From: Nissolia schottii
Taxonomy: Eukaryota > Streptophyta > Magnoliopsida > Fabales > Fabaceae
DNA: 64,000 nt
Reading direction: 5' to 3'
Assembly (NCBI GenBank): GCA_003254905.1
Contig: QANU01105209.1
Location: 712,354-776,353, forward strand
The translations under genes and the position numbers were made by a program. This document shows, in pieces, positions 1-12,833 of this stretch (the first letter of the stretch is position 1; every line of letters starts with the position of its first letter). Under the pieces are notes generated by a model. The model was given only the letters and a program-made list of their open reading frames with translations. It ran no database searches and was not told the DNA's origin.

Positions 1-608
1 TATTTTCCTTGAGTTATATTCCTTGTTTATTCCTTGTTCTTTGTTTATTTTTTATTGATCAATCATGGGACTTCACTTTTGTTGCTTTAGAACTTAGGCT
101 CTCCATTTTCTACAAAAACTTTTTTTTTGTTTTCGTAAAACTCTTTAATATGCCTTTTCCGTTACTTCCTTTTTGACCCTCTAGACTTGTTGCCACATTT
201 GCTGCCTCTGCATAATAGTTGTCTTTGCTACCTCCGTGCAGTCGTTGCTTTTGTTGCTGGTTATGCCCAGCCCATTGGTTCTGTCTAACACTCGTATTTC
301 AGTGCAAGCTCTTGTTTCTGTACAAGATCTCTGTTGTTGCTTTTGGTTCACCCGGTCACCTTCACTAAATTGTGATAAGCTTAAAACTCTAGGAGTTTTA
401 GTTTGAGGGAGGGTGTTAAGAATATTATCATATATCTGATTTATTTTAAATTGGTTTAATGTTTATTTAGTTTGACTTTCAATTTATGTTGATTTTATAT
501 TTCTTAACCTATTTATAGACACTCCTCATTATATCAAATGACAACTCTCAGTAATACAATATATTTTTTCTGAGTTATATTCCTTATTCGTTGTTTATTT
601 TTTTTGCA
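1..608 (+). mobile_element. Ty1/copia-type LTR retrotransposon remnant, internally deleted
   Basis: A purine-rich tract (about 403-413, TTTGAGGGAGGG) runs straight into TGTTAAGAATATTATC at 414, the arrangement of polypurine tract and 3' LTR start in plant copia elements. The LTR would run from 414 to about 608. Its tail (about 568-605: TGAGTTATATTCCTT, then GTTTATTTTTT) is repeated at 9-50, so the window probably opens inside the 5' LTR. Only about 350 bp lie between the two LTR pieces and no gag or pol reading frame is visible, so this is a deleted, non-autonomous copy. The outer 5' boundary lies outside the window and the 3' boundary is approximate. Confidence 0.65.
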
Positions 609-2203
609 ATATTTTTTTGATTCTATGAAATCTCACACATGGAAAATAAAAGATAACGGAAAAAAAATCTGTTTTGCCATTTGAAACAGAATGATTGAAG
701 ACATGGAAGCAAATGAAGGGCTAGAAAACGAAATTAGATAAGAGAAAGACTGACACAGGCGCCAAAATTAATGGTGTGGCTGTATCTTAAACGTACACCT
801 TGGTCCCCCACTCTACGCTGAGGTAGAAATTAACTCAAATTAATGGAAACCTTATCCGTTATATTATTTACTGTTTTAGAAATTAAAACCTCTAGAAATT
901 GAAGAATATTGAATTGGTATAAACGAATGCAAGGTTGTAATTTATTAAAAATAAATTAAAATATTATTATATTTTATTTTAAATTAATTTAAATTTATCT
1001 ATTAAAATATTTATTTATCTTACCTTCGTATGGATGAAGCACGATGGAGAAGCTTCTAAAGTGAAAGATTCCTCTAGCTTCCTAATTGGGTTTGGTGCAT
1101 TATCCCTTTATGCAAAAACACAAAAAATATGATATAGTTATGCTTAGTAAAGATATTTTTGTGAACATAATATATATAGTACTTTTAAAAAAAAATGTTT
1201 TAAGAAAATATTGATTGCAAGTTGTTTTAAATAAGCTAATCCAAATGCAGTCTAAGTTAGACGGTGATGCTGGAATGCCATGCAAATTCATGCGCCGTGG
1301 CTTTTCAAGTGTCATTTTCATGTTCTTTCTTCTTGAGATGGATTTATTGATAGTTTGTTATTTACAACATAATTTCACGTACGTTTTGAATTAATTAGTT
1401 GATCTCACTTTTTTGAAAAATGAGTTTGTACATTGAGTAATCTTCTTTCGCTTTCATGAGCACTTGGGCCAGCTTATCAATCAAGATTGAAAGATTCCTT
1501 CAAAAAATGATGCCTGGGGTCAGATCGAGGTTTCACTAGCTAAGACATGTGGCAGTGGCAGTAGTTTTTGTTTTGCACTAGAAAGTTTATAATTATGCGA
1601 TTGATACATTTATATTCGTCTCATATATCAATTATTCCATCTAACTATCTACGTTATTCTTTCATTTTTTTTTCCTACAAACTCTTACTCTATTTTTTTC
1701 CTCTCATTGTGTCATTACTCTTTCTCAATTATTACCTTGTCGAGTAGCTTTACATCTAGCACTTATAATTGCAGCCGAAAAATTCTGAGGCGGCATTAAT
1801 TTAATTCCATTTCTTGGCGAGAGATATCTATACTTGTACGTGCAAAATCTTTCTCACCATTTCCGTATTTTTATAGCAACAATAATGTCCCTCAATATTA
1901 GTCACTATTGACACATGTTGCTCTCAAGCAACCATGTCTAGCATCTTCCAAACAAGAAATTAACAAACACGAGACCACACGTTGGTACTTTTGTAGATCT
2001 ACGATAATTGATACTGGTACTGATCCGTCCACATATTGATTAATATCGATCTCAGTTTTGTAGCATACAGAACATTAAAAATCTACTAGTACAAAGATCT
2101 AGCTAGCTAGATTAACATAGGCACACAAGTGAGAAAATACATATATTAATAATAATAATAATAATATTATTATTATAATTATATATACACATATATATTA
2201 GAA
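609..2203. other. AT-rich intergenic DNA downstream of the CUC3-like gene
   Basis: No supported gene. It holds low-complexity AT-rich sequence and, next to the gene end, an (AAT/ATT)n microsatellite at about 2145-2175. The 3' UTR of the minus-strand NAC gene must lie in its right-hand part, but no clear polyadenylation site can be fixed by eye. Confidence 0.6.
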
Positions 2204-3850
2204 TTAAACATGCTGGGGCAGAGGCCAAGATTCCATTCCGATAGGAGAATCTAGTAGAATCTGGTGCAAGCTTCCTCTGTTAAATGCTGATGCTATTGAG
2301 GAAGCAGAAGAAGATGGCATGTCCCCCCTGATTTCAGCATTAGCAGCACCCGGAAACGCGATGATGGCAGCAGCATCCATCTCAAGTGGCAGGGGATCCT
2401 GCAAGCTGTTAATGCTTGGATTGGTGTTCAACTTGTCCATCCAATTCAAGCTGTCAGGATCATGATCAAGAATTTGGTATTGGAAGAAATTAGGCTCCGC
2501 TTTGGTTGGTTTAAGGTTAATGCTGGTGTTCTGTTGCTCCCTGACCTTGAACAAGAGTTCTAGAGATGGATTGTGGCTTTTTCTTGTGTTGGTGGAATCA
2601 GCAGCGTGAGGGGTTGGGAAATGTGGTTGGAATAACGATGGGAAAACGATGTCGTTTTGCCGCTGCCTTTGGGGTTGAATGCCTTGGAAGGATGGACTAG
2701 TTGTTGGGTTTCCAAATAATGGATGATGAGGTAATGAGCTTCCTTGGACTTGGAGCAGCTGTGGACTTCTCTTTTCCCCACATTTGTGAAATATTCTGCA
2801 TATCACCCACTCCTCCTGACAAAAAGAAAAGAAAGAAAACCCCATTTCTTCTTAGAGTTAGAGACTCTTATTTTTATGTAATAGTGGCAGCATTACATTT
2901 ATAGCTTTTTCTTTAAATAAATAAATAATAAAAAAAAACAACAGCAGAAGTGAAAAGAGTTGGGGACACAAAAGTCAACTCCGAAGAGGACAAAATTGAA
3001 CAGGAGTAGGAACAGGATACATATATACTAGATACTAGATACTAGATACTAGAGACTAGATAGGGAGTTGTTATAGAAGATAACTTGATTCACACGGCGC
3101 ACGTGCCAATGAATGTACTTTACTTACTACTATACCATAGAAATAGAAATAGAAACAGAGCACATGCCGAAACAAATGAAATGAGAAATGAATGCATTAA
3201 AGTTTAAAAAACTAAAAAAAAAAAAATGAAAAGGAAGAAAAAGGTAAAGCAAGCACCTTGGAGGGGTGAGAGTGGTGGGCATCCAAGCGGTACTCATGCA
3301 TGACCCATTTGGTCTTGTGGCCGCGAGGGGCGCGGCCCTTGTAGAAGACGAGAGTCTTCTTCATGCCGAGGAGGGACCCACAGGAGGCGCTGTAGACCTC
3401 CTTGTCCTTGCCGGTGGCCTTCCAGTAGCCAGCACCAGTTGCTCTGTTTGTTCTCAGCCCTGTTGGGTATTTCCTGTCCCTCAAGCTGAACAGGTACCAC
3501 TCTCTCTCCCCCATCTTTGCCACTTCTGCAACCTCATTCATTCATTACACTTTGCTCATCAATTAACACAAGTCATGGTAGCTAGGGTGGGTAATCATAC
3601 AATATGCACGCACCTACTAAGTTGAACGATGAAATATGTACCTACCTGGCAGTTCCCATGGTTCACATCTATTGAGGTCAACCTCCACAAACTTGACATG
3701 ACTGAAGGTGCCATTGAAGACCTTTGAAGCCAGATAAAAGGTGATCAGCTCTTCGTCGGTGGGGTGAAACCTAAAACCGGGAGGCAAACCTTGGGCGTTC
3801 CTCTTTTCATGTTCACTAAGTTCACAGAGTATCTCTTCCATTGCCAGCAT
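2204..3850 (-). CDS. CUC3: NAC-domain transcription factor, CUC3-like
   Basis: Three exons on the minus strand, 3646-3850, 3257-3525 and 2204-2815, give 361 aa with phases that close exactly. The NAC domain starts at about residue 22 ([15 protein letters not shown], subdomain A). It continues through [13 protein letters not shown], then [20 protein letters not shown] and [16 protein letters not shown], and ends in [11 protein letters not shown] in exon 3. The intron positions are the usual two for NAC genes. The N terminus ([11 protein letters not shown]) and the C-terminal LHQILLDSP resemble Arabidopsis CUC3 rather than CUC1/CUC2. I see no coding stretch for the EHVSCFS-type miR164 site, as expected for CUC3, which escapes miR164. 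The family sets organ boundaries and starts shoot meristems. The start at 3850 is preferred because a TATA-like run lies at 3924-3934; the frame stays open upstream to 4009, but mostly as a poly-Phe run from a CTT repeat. Confidence 0.9.
3026..3062. repeat. (GATACTA)n short tandem repeat in CUC3-like intron 2
   Basis: The unit ACTAGAT is repeated in tandem about five times with one variant (AGAGACTAGAT), inside the intron between exons 2 and 3 of the NAC gene. Confidence 0.7.
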
Positions 3851-3852
3851 GC

Positions 3853-3880
3853 TGAAGAAGAAGAAGAAGAAGAAGAAGAG
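3853..3880 (-). repeat. (GAA/TTC)n microsatellite in the CUC3-like 5' leader
   Basis: Eight or more GAA units on the plus strand read as a TTC run ending a few bases before the ATG. It would make the 5' UTR strongly pyrimidine-rich and is a likely site of length variation. Confidence 0.8.
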
Positions 3881-3923
3881 TGGGATATGATATTGGAGGG
3901 AGTGTCGCAAAAGGGCAGAGGGA

Positions 3924-3934
3924 GATATATATAA
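3924..3934 (-). promoter_or_regulatory. TATA-like box of the CUC3-like gene
   Basis: The minus strand reads ATTATATATAT about 75 bp upstream of the chosen ATG, a normal plant spacing for a short leader. If used, transcripts start near 3895 and the longer upstream reading frame is excluded. Confidence 0.5.
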
Positions 3935-6900
3935 TGGGGTGAACCAGTTCTGAAAACGAGGAGAAAGAATGAGAGGACGTAATAAAACCAGAAACGTGGG
4001 CCTACACAAACCAAAACCTCATCAACTCTAATTTCTCGAGGCTAGAGTCAATCAATTATTTCTAAATTATAATTTAACAAGACTTGTCTCAAAATTATAC
4101 ACCAGTAAACATTTTGCTATCCAATGTAAAAGCAAAAAAATAAAAAGAAAACTAAGTTAATTAAGTAATTAATTTTATTAAAAATATATACATTTTATAT
4201 TCTTTTAATATATTTTAAAAACAAATATCTTAAAAATATTTGTTAACAAATTCTATTATAATTTAGGAATAGTTATCGTTTAGGACTAAAAAAATGCAAT
4301 GTTCTAAAGTCACTTAGTAAAGAGTTTAGAATAAAAAGTTAAGAGATTTTCAATACTAAAATATAATTTAATAATTTTACCTTTTTCTAATAATAATTTG
4401 TATTTATTCCTTAACACTAGCCTTGCGAAATTCATGAAGTCATAGCTAATAGTTAATGTTAAACAAGCTACTCTATAATAGTCAAATCTGTAATATGATA
4501 ATAAAATTCTATCAACATAATAAATTTGATTTATGCCATACGGTATAACTCTTTTTAAAATAATAGAATGAAAGGAAATGTTACTTCCATCTAATATTAA
4601 ATGTTATTTTTGTTAAATGTACACACATTAAGAAATTAATTGATTTGTACATATTTAAAAAAACATTAAGTGTTTAGATTAAATTATTCTTTAATAAATG
4701 TTATAAAAAATTATAATGTAATTAATATAATAATAAAAAATTCATAATGAATAAAGATATAGTTAAAAAAATAATTAATATTTTTTAATCTAATGCAATG
4801 ACAGCTAATTTTAAACAAAATTTTGGATAAAATGACGGACATGTAAAATCTGACGGATGGAGTACTATTTGGTAGGTGATTGTATGATGGGGGTGGAAGC
4901 AAGCAACGGTTGCATTCAATGCAAGGTTGGTTGGAGAGTTTAATTCAGAGAGTAGAGAGGGGGTTAAACAGCTACTACTATATAATCAGACCACTTTAAA
5001 TCTCTGATGTTGTTGGGGGCATATATTATCTTATCATCTTGTTACAATTAAACTCGTAATTAAGCGTGCACATCATTTTGAGTTGCACTGGATAAAGATA
5101 AAGATGATACCATGAACAGCACTAGCGAGAAAATTTAGAGGAGCACTACTGGCTAAAGTTAAGCGTGTACTTAAAAGAAAGGACGGTAAATTTGTGATAG
5201 ATCAAGAAGGGTGCAGGATAAATTCCCTGTAGCATACAAATGAAATGAAATGAATGATGATGAGGGGAAATAGTTGAACAGTAGTGAAAGATTGATCAAG
5301 TATTTAATAGTAATTAGTTGTACTTTACTTTTTTTCTTTCTAATTCCAATGGTTATAGTAACAGGTACATAGGGCTCAAATAATTGCGCACGCACGCTGT
5401 TCAAGTAGTGGTAATTGTAATAAATGATTGTTGGTTGGCACCAAATAGGAAAAAGGAAAAGCTACCCTCCTTCCCTCCCTGAAGCCTAGATAGCTCGCAT
5501 GATCTAGTGCAAGCAAACTGTAGAAAGATGCAGAGATTGAGATGAGAGGAGCAGAAGCAGGTACTAAATTGTCATTAATTTAAAAGGGAGGGGGGGGGTT
5601 GCAGTGCACGTGCATTTGTATAATTAAATTAATGTATACGGTATGGATGAGAGGAGAGAGCACACAGAAACAGAATGGAGCAGCGATGTGAATGAGAAAC
5701 TGAAGAAAGGGGGTGGGTGCAGGTGCAGGTGCAGGTGCAGCATTGGCAGGGAGGGGGAGGGGGGGTCTTAGTGACTGAGGCAAGTAAAAGATAACAGAGC
5801 AGAAGGGAGAATCCAATACAATACGCCATGGCCTAAAAGTATTATATATGTAGGTTACATAAGCCTACACCCCCTTAGCCCCCTGCTCCCGTCTGTGCCT
5901 CTCTGCGTCTGAAGTTTTGTTGATAATAATGTGTGATATGATATGATGCCTTGTTTTGTTTGTCTTTCTCCCTTTTATCCTTTATCTTTTATTAATGGAT
6001 TTCCTTCTTGATGGTTAATGACGACCTCTCATATCTCTATATATATCTAATTATAGCCGCCTTACTTTGGTAGGTTTGCAAATCCTCTTATTTATTCTTA
6101 TATACATAAATATAATATCTAAACACTATTAGGTTACTGAATCTAAATCATTAAGAGATTGGGTTTTTGTAATTTATATCTATATATATATTTATTGAAG
6201 GAGCTGGAATTTATGTAAATTTAATATTTGTAATTTTATTAAGGTCAGAATATGTAAACAAGGTTTTTGAAACAAAAATTTATAACTTAGATCATAAAAT
6301 ACTTTTAATGTCTACATCATGCTAATATAAGTACACACTAGGCTCCAAGATCATATGAATTGAGGACATAGAATTTGTTTTGGTATTTAATCATTAGTAC
6401 CATGTTGACCTTTGCTCCATTAACTCTATTGAACTTAAGGATATAAATGATTTATTTACGGGGTCATTTCTCTTGACACAAATGGTTTATTACACAAAAT
6501 TTAATAACAAATGTTATAATTTTAGTAAAAAAAAAAAGAAATTAACATTTTACTATAAATTCTGCGTACTGAGTAAAAAACTTCACTTACGGAAGCCCAC
6601 ACAAGATTAGTAACCGTTAGGGCATGATTGTTACACGTTCGTGTTTGTAGTTTTGTACATACTAATACGTATAAAGTATGTAGTACGTCGCTGTAATGAC
6701 AGTTTGGGCCGCATCCAATGGCCCATTGACAGAGAACAAAACAAGTGCGCAATAATAATTGAGTTCTTCTTGTCACATACCAAAAACAACAAAAATGGGT
6801 GAGTTATTGGGTTTTAGGGTTCACGTGAGTTATATTTTGGGTTAAAACAATGATGAGTTCTTGGGTTAAGAATCCCGTGGGCTAATTTCATACATTCTTT

Positions 6901-7893
6901 TAATTATATTTGTTTCACCCAATTTTCTCATTATCCTTTCTTATTCGTGTATGCGGTTCTTTTGATGCTATAGCAAACTTGTTACCTTAAGACATGAAGA
7001 TTACAAGTTTAATGTCATAAAATTACTTAAATCAAAACTCAAGCATCCAAAATCTATCAATCCCCAACTAATATACTAATAAGGCTTGTACTGATAAAAA
7101 TAAAATTTTTCCCGACTAACTTTTTTTCCTTTATGAAATTCAAAACTGAAATTTCATTTAACAAGATAAATAATCTCAACAAAATATTTTTCATTCATAA
7201 ACACATGTTATTAGGCTGTTCTTCTTCTGCCTTTTTATAAGCGCAAAGGAATATATGATTTAACTTGTAAAATGTGAAAAACATTTTAAGTTAATTGTTC
7301 AACACTTAGTTAATTTAAATGATTTAAAATTTATTTTGAGAGAATTTTTATCTTCACGAGTCAATCTGACTTAACTTTGAATAGACTTTTTTTTGAGTGA
7401 ACTCTAAATGTTGGTAGTTTAAATAAAAAAATAATTGAAAATTTTAGGAATGTTTTTTCTTTTTATATTTTAAAAATTACATTTAATGAAATTTAAACTT
7501 AGAAATTATATTGATGTAAACTTTAATTTAAACATGGCTGTTATATACAACAATCAATGTATAACAAATCATTTACCAGTGCAAAAATTTAATTTACTCT
7601 AATAAAGAAAAGTCTCAGCTCATCATTCACCGTTTTCCTACCTTAAACCAAGTGATCATCCTTCATTTCCCTTTAATCTAAAGAGAAACATATGATGAAG
7701 TAAGAATGTTCTGCTACTGCGTATGTATATATATATTATACTATACACTAACTTTCACTACATAATTAAGGCATGTGATTTTATGCTTTGATGTAAAGTT
7801 ACATAAAAGAACCTACTTTAAGACTACTACTCAGTATAGTATGCATAGCAATCCCAACAAACTTTACTTGAAAGCAACATCCAAATCATAACC
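3935..7893. other. Intergenic region between the divergent CUC3-like and XCP2-like genes
   Basis: About 4 kb holding the promoters of two genes that point away from each other. Mostly AT-rich. A GC-richer patch at 5,580-5,900 carries poly-G runs and a (GGTGCA)n repeat at about 5717-5740; it produces Pro/Ala-rich open frames but no recognisable protein. Near 6705-6726 two GGCC-type motifs (TTGGGCCGC and ATGGCCCAT) lie 10 bp apart, but no gene start is seen close to them. Confidence 0.5.
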
Positions 7894-7900
7894 TATAAAT
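7894..7900 (+). promoter_or_regulatory. TATA box of the XCP2-like gene
   Basis: TATAAAT lies 73 bp upstream of the ATG at 7973, in a pyrimidine-rich context typical of a plant core promoter. Confidence 0.65.
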
Positions 7901-7972
7901 ACCACTCCTTCTCCTCATTCTTCCTCACCCCTTCCATTGCATTCTTCTCTTCTATTACTATTAACATTTGCA

Positions 7973-9481
7973 ATGGCTTTTGCCTCATTCTCCAAAACAC
8001 TTGTCCTGGCCTGCTCCTTGTGCCTATTGGTGTCTCTATCTTATGGACGTGATTTCTCCATTGTGGGGTATTCTTCAGAGGACTTGAAGTCCATGGACAA
8101 GCTCATCGAACTCTTCGAATCGTGGATGTCGAAACACGGCAAGATCTACAAGACCATCGAGGAGAAGCTGCTCAGGTTCGAGGTCTTCAAGGATAACCTG
8201 AAGCACATTGATGAGAGGAACAAGGTTGTGAGCAACTACTGGCTGGGGCTTAACGAGTTTGCTGATTTGACCCACCAAGAGTTCAGGAACAAGTACTTGG
8301 GCCTCAAGGTTGACCCCTCCAACAGAAGAAGAACAGAGGATGAATCCATTTACAGAGATGTTGATTTGCCAAAGTCTGTGGATTGGAGAAAGAAAGGTGC
8401 TGTCACCCAAGTCAAGAACCAAGGTTCATGTGGTAAGTATATAGTACTTATTTTACGTTCAATTGTTCTCTTATCAATGAGTAATGCGACCATGCCAAAA
8501 ACAGAATTAAGTAGTTGTCAAATGAAATAAAATGGTATAACTAACTTATTCAACTCGGAAGAGTCTGACATATATGTCAGATTATTCTGGCAAATAAAGT
8601 CGGACTAAGTTTTTGACTTTGTAGTATATTGATGTGGTGATCGTGAACATGATTATGCTTGCAGGTAGCTGCTGGGCATTTTCCACCGTCGCGGCGGTTG
8701 AGGGAATAAACCAGATTGTGACAGGAAACTTGACAGCATTGTCGGAGCAAGAGTTGATTGACTGTGACACAACCTACAACAATGGCTGCAATGGGGGTCT
8801 CATGGACTATGCATTCTCCTTCATTGTAGAAAACGGTGGACTCCACAAAGAGGATGATTATCCTTACATTATGGAGGAAGGCACGTGCGAGATGAAAAAG
8901 GTAAGATAACAAATCCAACGCTTAAATCAAAAGATGTACACAAAAGTGGTACAATAGCAGTACTCGATTCGTGTCCTTAAATAACCGTAATTAATGTGTG
9001 ACTTGTTGGTTCCACCAGGAAGAAGCTGAGATTGTCACAATTAGCGGGTACCATGACGTGCCACAAAACAATGAGCAGAGCCTATTGAAGGCACTTGCAA
9101 ACCAACCCCTCAGTGTGGCCATTGAGGCTTCAGGAAGAGATTTCCAATTTTATAGTGGGGTATGTTTTAATTTATTATAAACAAGTTTTTTTTATGGCAC
9201 TCTTGGTTGTAACAGGAGAAACTAATTTTGGATAAATTTTGTTAAATTGATGACCATTTATGTAGGGTGTGTTCGATGGACATTGTGGAACTGAACTAGA
9301 TCATGGTGTGGCAGCTGTTGGATACGGAACATCAAAAGGATTGGATTATATCATAGTGAAGAATTCGTGGGGACCAAAGTGGGGAGAGAAAGGATTCATA
9401 AGGATGAAGAGAAACACCGGAAAGCCGGAGGGTATCTGTGGAATCTACAAGATGGCTTCTTATCCCACTAAGAAGAAATAA
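7973..9481 (+). CDS. XCP2: Papain-like cysteine protease, xylem cysteine peptidase 2-like
   Basis: Four exons (7973-8432, 8665-8900, 9019-9159, 9266-9481) encode 350 aa, close to the usual family length of about 355. Residues 1-25 form a hydrophobic signal peptide. The prodomain has an ERFNIN-type helix (about 63-83) and [14 protein letters not shown] (91-104). The mature enzyme should begin near [13 protein letters not shown] (132-144). The catalytic set is complete: Q150 in NQGSCG, C156 in SCWAFS, H292 in [11 protein letters not shown] and N312 in [15 protein letters not shown] and MASYPTKKK are typical of the XCP1/XCP2 branch; [12 protein letters not shown] and EEGTCEM fit XCP2 better. The family acts in vacuoles of differentiating tracheary elements and clears cell contents during xylem cell death. 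The ATG is the first after the TATA box. Confidence 0.93.
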
Positions 9482-10541
9482 ACAAGATTCCTGTCTTGTA
9501 AAGCTGACTATGTTTCTGTTCTGTTGTTCTCTTTGTTGTGTCTGAATTTCCCTTTTCATTAATTCTGCACTGTCGCTGTCATTTCTGTTCCTCTCCTTTG
9601 AAGCAATGTAACGACTCCTTACAATAATCTTAAGCAATTTGACTTACTCTTTGCATTGCTGTTTTGTGCTACTTTCCATTTTTTATATCTTACAAGCATT
9701 CTCTATTTTCATATTATTGTGATTGAATGACGATTGTCACGATAGTAACCTGAATTGTATTATCAATGAAGTGAACATGGGGGTTATTGAAATTCCTTTC
9801 CAAAGCAAAATAGTGTAGACTAGAACTTCCTACACTAGAAGATTCTATCGAAAACATTCATCAATTGGCAAAGCAAAACATTCGATTTGGGATTTGCTAT
9901 TTTGTAGGTAACTTTGTTTAAACAGAAGTGATAACGAAAGTAGGGTTCTAGATTTTCATGAAGGAAAATCTTTAAGACAATCCTGACTAATTCAACATAA
10001 CAAGAACTATAATGAATAATCCCTGACACTTAAACCTTAGTCATCAAATTCCCCCTAAATTTCATTTCCATTTTCATTTAACAAAAGCCTACCTAAAATG
10101 ACACGAAGTTAAGACGAGAGCGTTGCTTGCACCAAAAGAAAAATTATGAAGAAAGATTTAAATAGATCTAATTATTACCATAAAACAACAGGGTAACAAG
10201 GGCGGTTTCGGCAACAAGAACCAGCAGCAAACAGAAAGTTACAATAAGCGGATGACAAAGTCACTGCCATCTCATGATCCTACATGATACTCCTAACTAA
10301 TTCACACCCTGATCCACCACCAGCCAACGAAATTAAGCTAGGAAAGCATATAAAGCATCCCTAGAATGTTTTTTCCTTGCACTAATAATACAGATAACTA
10401 ATGTTACAGGTGTATGTCTTCAATGCTCAAAGCAGGGAGAGAGACACGAGTAATAACATAACATGGACTAGAGCCTAACATGAAACTACGCCACACCATA
10501 CCTCTACACTACAGACACAAGCTAGAGACTAAAATAGAGTT
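9482..10541. other. Convergent intergenic region (3' UTRs of XCP2-like and AHL genes)
   Basis: About 1.06 kb between two genes whose 3' ends face each other. The left part is T-rich and likely XCP2-like 3' UTR; the right part next to 10541 likely holds the AHL 3' UTR. No gene, RNA or transposon was recognised. Confidence 0.5.
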
Positions 10542-12833
10542 TCACTTCCAGGGCATGCCTGAAATGCCACCTCCTTGTGCGGTGTTATTGTTATTGCAGG
10601 CTTCTGTACTCTGGTGAATCGGACTCCCAGTCCCACCGGAAGATTCACTAAAAGTACCTCGTGATGGAGAGCTGTTTTCAGATACCTTTGGTGGGGCAGA
10701 TAAGTTTTCCATCTGGTTTGCCGACTTGGATTTCTTGCGACCCTCTAAATCGAAGCTCAACAAAACTATCTGCAAAATAGCAAAGATATATGTGGATAAG
10801 TTTTTTCTCCTTTTTAATGTCTGCAGACAGACATATATCAAGAAAGCGAATGTACCTGGAAAAGGAAAGCATATGCAACAGTACCTGAATAGGAGAAGCA
10901 GCAACACAAACCCCTACAACTCCACCACCCATAACACGGCCATCTGGCCCCGACAGGGTCAGGCTTAAGCCACCACCCCTGTTGTACTGACCATTTTCAA
11001 CAGGCCTCAAAGAACCATGAAGAGTCAGGATCTCAAATCGTCCCTGGAAAATCAAAATATGACAAAATGAGGGCAAATCCACATGCCCGCAATTATAGCA
11101 TGCAAATCTTTATTGACATGATCGTCAACAGTTCCCACCCTTCCCACCCTCATGAACAGGTCTCACATGAAAATATAGGATGATGCTAGCAAATACAGAT
11201 AGACATCATTTGAGTCTGGCCAAACTTTCCAGTTCAACTTTCTCTCACAAAACTTTGGAATAAATACAGATGAAATGAAAAGTTGCTAGGATGTTTACGA
11301 ACCTCATAAGTGACAGTTCCTCCAGGTGACGCAGGCTGGCGGAGTGTCACATTAGATATGGTTCCATTTGCTGATAAGATGCAAATATTGCACGGACCAA
11401 TCATGGAGACCGACATAAGCTTTGAAGACAAGTCCTGCGTCAAAACATAATAGGCATGGAACAAAAGTTATAGGACCCGGAATATTAATAAAAGAAAAAA
11501 ATAATCATCTAGAAATATAAATATAAAATATAAAAGTAAATGCAGCAGTCATTGACAAAGAAAACAACTTGGCCCTTGCATTTCAGATATTAAGTAAAAT
11601 TATGCAAATACCTCTCCAGCTTTCACAGTAATAACCTGCGCTGTACAAGAAGATTTCGCCGATCCTGCAGAGAGAATTTCCGTGAGAGAATACCATCACT
11701 GGTATGTGAAATTTGATAGCTCACTTCTGGAATGAAACTAAGGGAAACTGTGTACATTTGCATGAATATGATATGCATATGAGAAAGTAGCTAAAGTTTG
11801 CTAATTTCGAAGGGGAATACTAAATGCATGCAAAAAGGAAATAGCGTACTCAGGGCAGACAACAACAAAGTACGCATAAAAATAAAATGGGAACAACATA
11901 TCTCACACACGGGCAAAAGAGTAATTTTGAAAACAATCAGGGAATGGACATTGGAGAACCAGATGGAATTGGTCCCAAAGAGTTCCAGCAAATAATAAAT
12001 AGATTAATACTACAAGCATCCATCCATCCATCCATCCATCCATCCCCCTACTGCAATTTTCAATTAAAATTTTATATAGTGACCAAAATGTGCAGCCTAA
12101 CTAATGTTTTAAAATGAGCAAAAAAATTGCATATCCTGTCAAAAAAAATAAAAAATAAAATAAAATAGGGCATATTATATATGATTCTTATCAGAGACAC
12201 GCAGCACAGGGAGCAAAAATTGTTAAAAAATGTTACATGCCATGAAAGCTAAAGCAGAACAACAAATCAGAACAGCTCAATTAAAAAGGTAAATTTTAAA
12301 AAAAGAATCTGAAAAAGATCAAAGCTTCGAAGCTTACTGTATTAAAACAATAGGCAAATAGCTGAAAATTAAGGGGGAAACTATCTGTTACCGTGATTCT
12401 TGTTGAGAGAGCCGCGAGGCCTGCCTCTCTTCTTCATGGAACTGGTAGATGCAGAAGCGATTCCCAGTGGCGGCGGCAAGACTGCTCCTCCTCCTCCGGA
12501 CTGGTTCTGGCTCTGGATGTGGTTAACGACCGGAGCAGGTGGCGAGGTAGGCGCTAACCCTAGCGCCACGCCGCCATCTGGCACGTACTTCCTCGGCCTC
12601 CCTCTCTTCTTCTTCGCGGTCTCGGAGCCGCTCCCAACAACGTGACCCTGCGACATCGCCGCCGTCGCCGATTCGGCAGCAGCTCCGCCGCCGTTGATGT
12701 TGATTGGCGCGGCGGCGGATGGCTGGTAGTTTTGTGAAGCAGCTGGTGGGAAGGGGTTGTTGAAAACTGCACTTCCGTCAGCAGCAGCAGCGAAGTCCAA
12801 TCTCATGCTGTTGTAGGGTTCGGATGCAGACAT
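10542..12833 (-). CDS. AT-hook motif nuclear-localized (AHL) protein with two AT-hooks
   Basis: Five exons on the minus strand (12392-12833, 11612-11664, 11303-11434, 10885-11043, 10542-10769) give 337 aa. The Ala/Gly/Asn-rich N terminus is followed by AT-hook 1 (KKKRGRPRKYVP, about 74-85) and AT-hook 2 (MKKRGRPRGSLNK, about 133-145). The PPC/DUF296 domain (about 150-265) includes [42 protein letters not shown] and GPDGRVMGGGVVG. Two hooks and an intron-split PPC domain place it in the multi-exon AHL clade. These nuclear proteins bind AT-rich DNA in the minor groove and oligomerise through PPC to tune transcription. The low-complexity Ser/Asn tail ends GGISGMPWK. I cannot name the exact orthologue. 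The first ATG after the leader's CAA repeat (12850-12870) was taken as start. Confidence 0.9.
12017..12045. repeat. (CATC)n microsatellite in AHL intron 1
   Basis: About seven CATC units in tandem within the first intron of the two-hook AHL gene. Confidence 0.85.

Noticed and set aside
3266..3625. 119-codon plus-strand frame over the NAC gene
   Set aside because: It is the opposite-strand shadow of NAC exon 2, which carries unmistakable NAC motifs.
5580..5829. Pro/Ala- and Cys-rich open frames on the minus strand
   Set aside because: They arise from poly-G runs and the GGTGCA repeat, overlap each other in two frames, and show no domain, intron or start context.
6700..6730. Two GGCC-type motifs resembling site II promoter elements
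   Set aside because: No gene start was found within several hundred bases on either strand, so a promoter function is unsupported.
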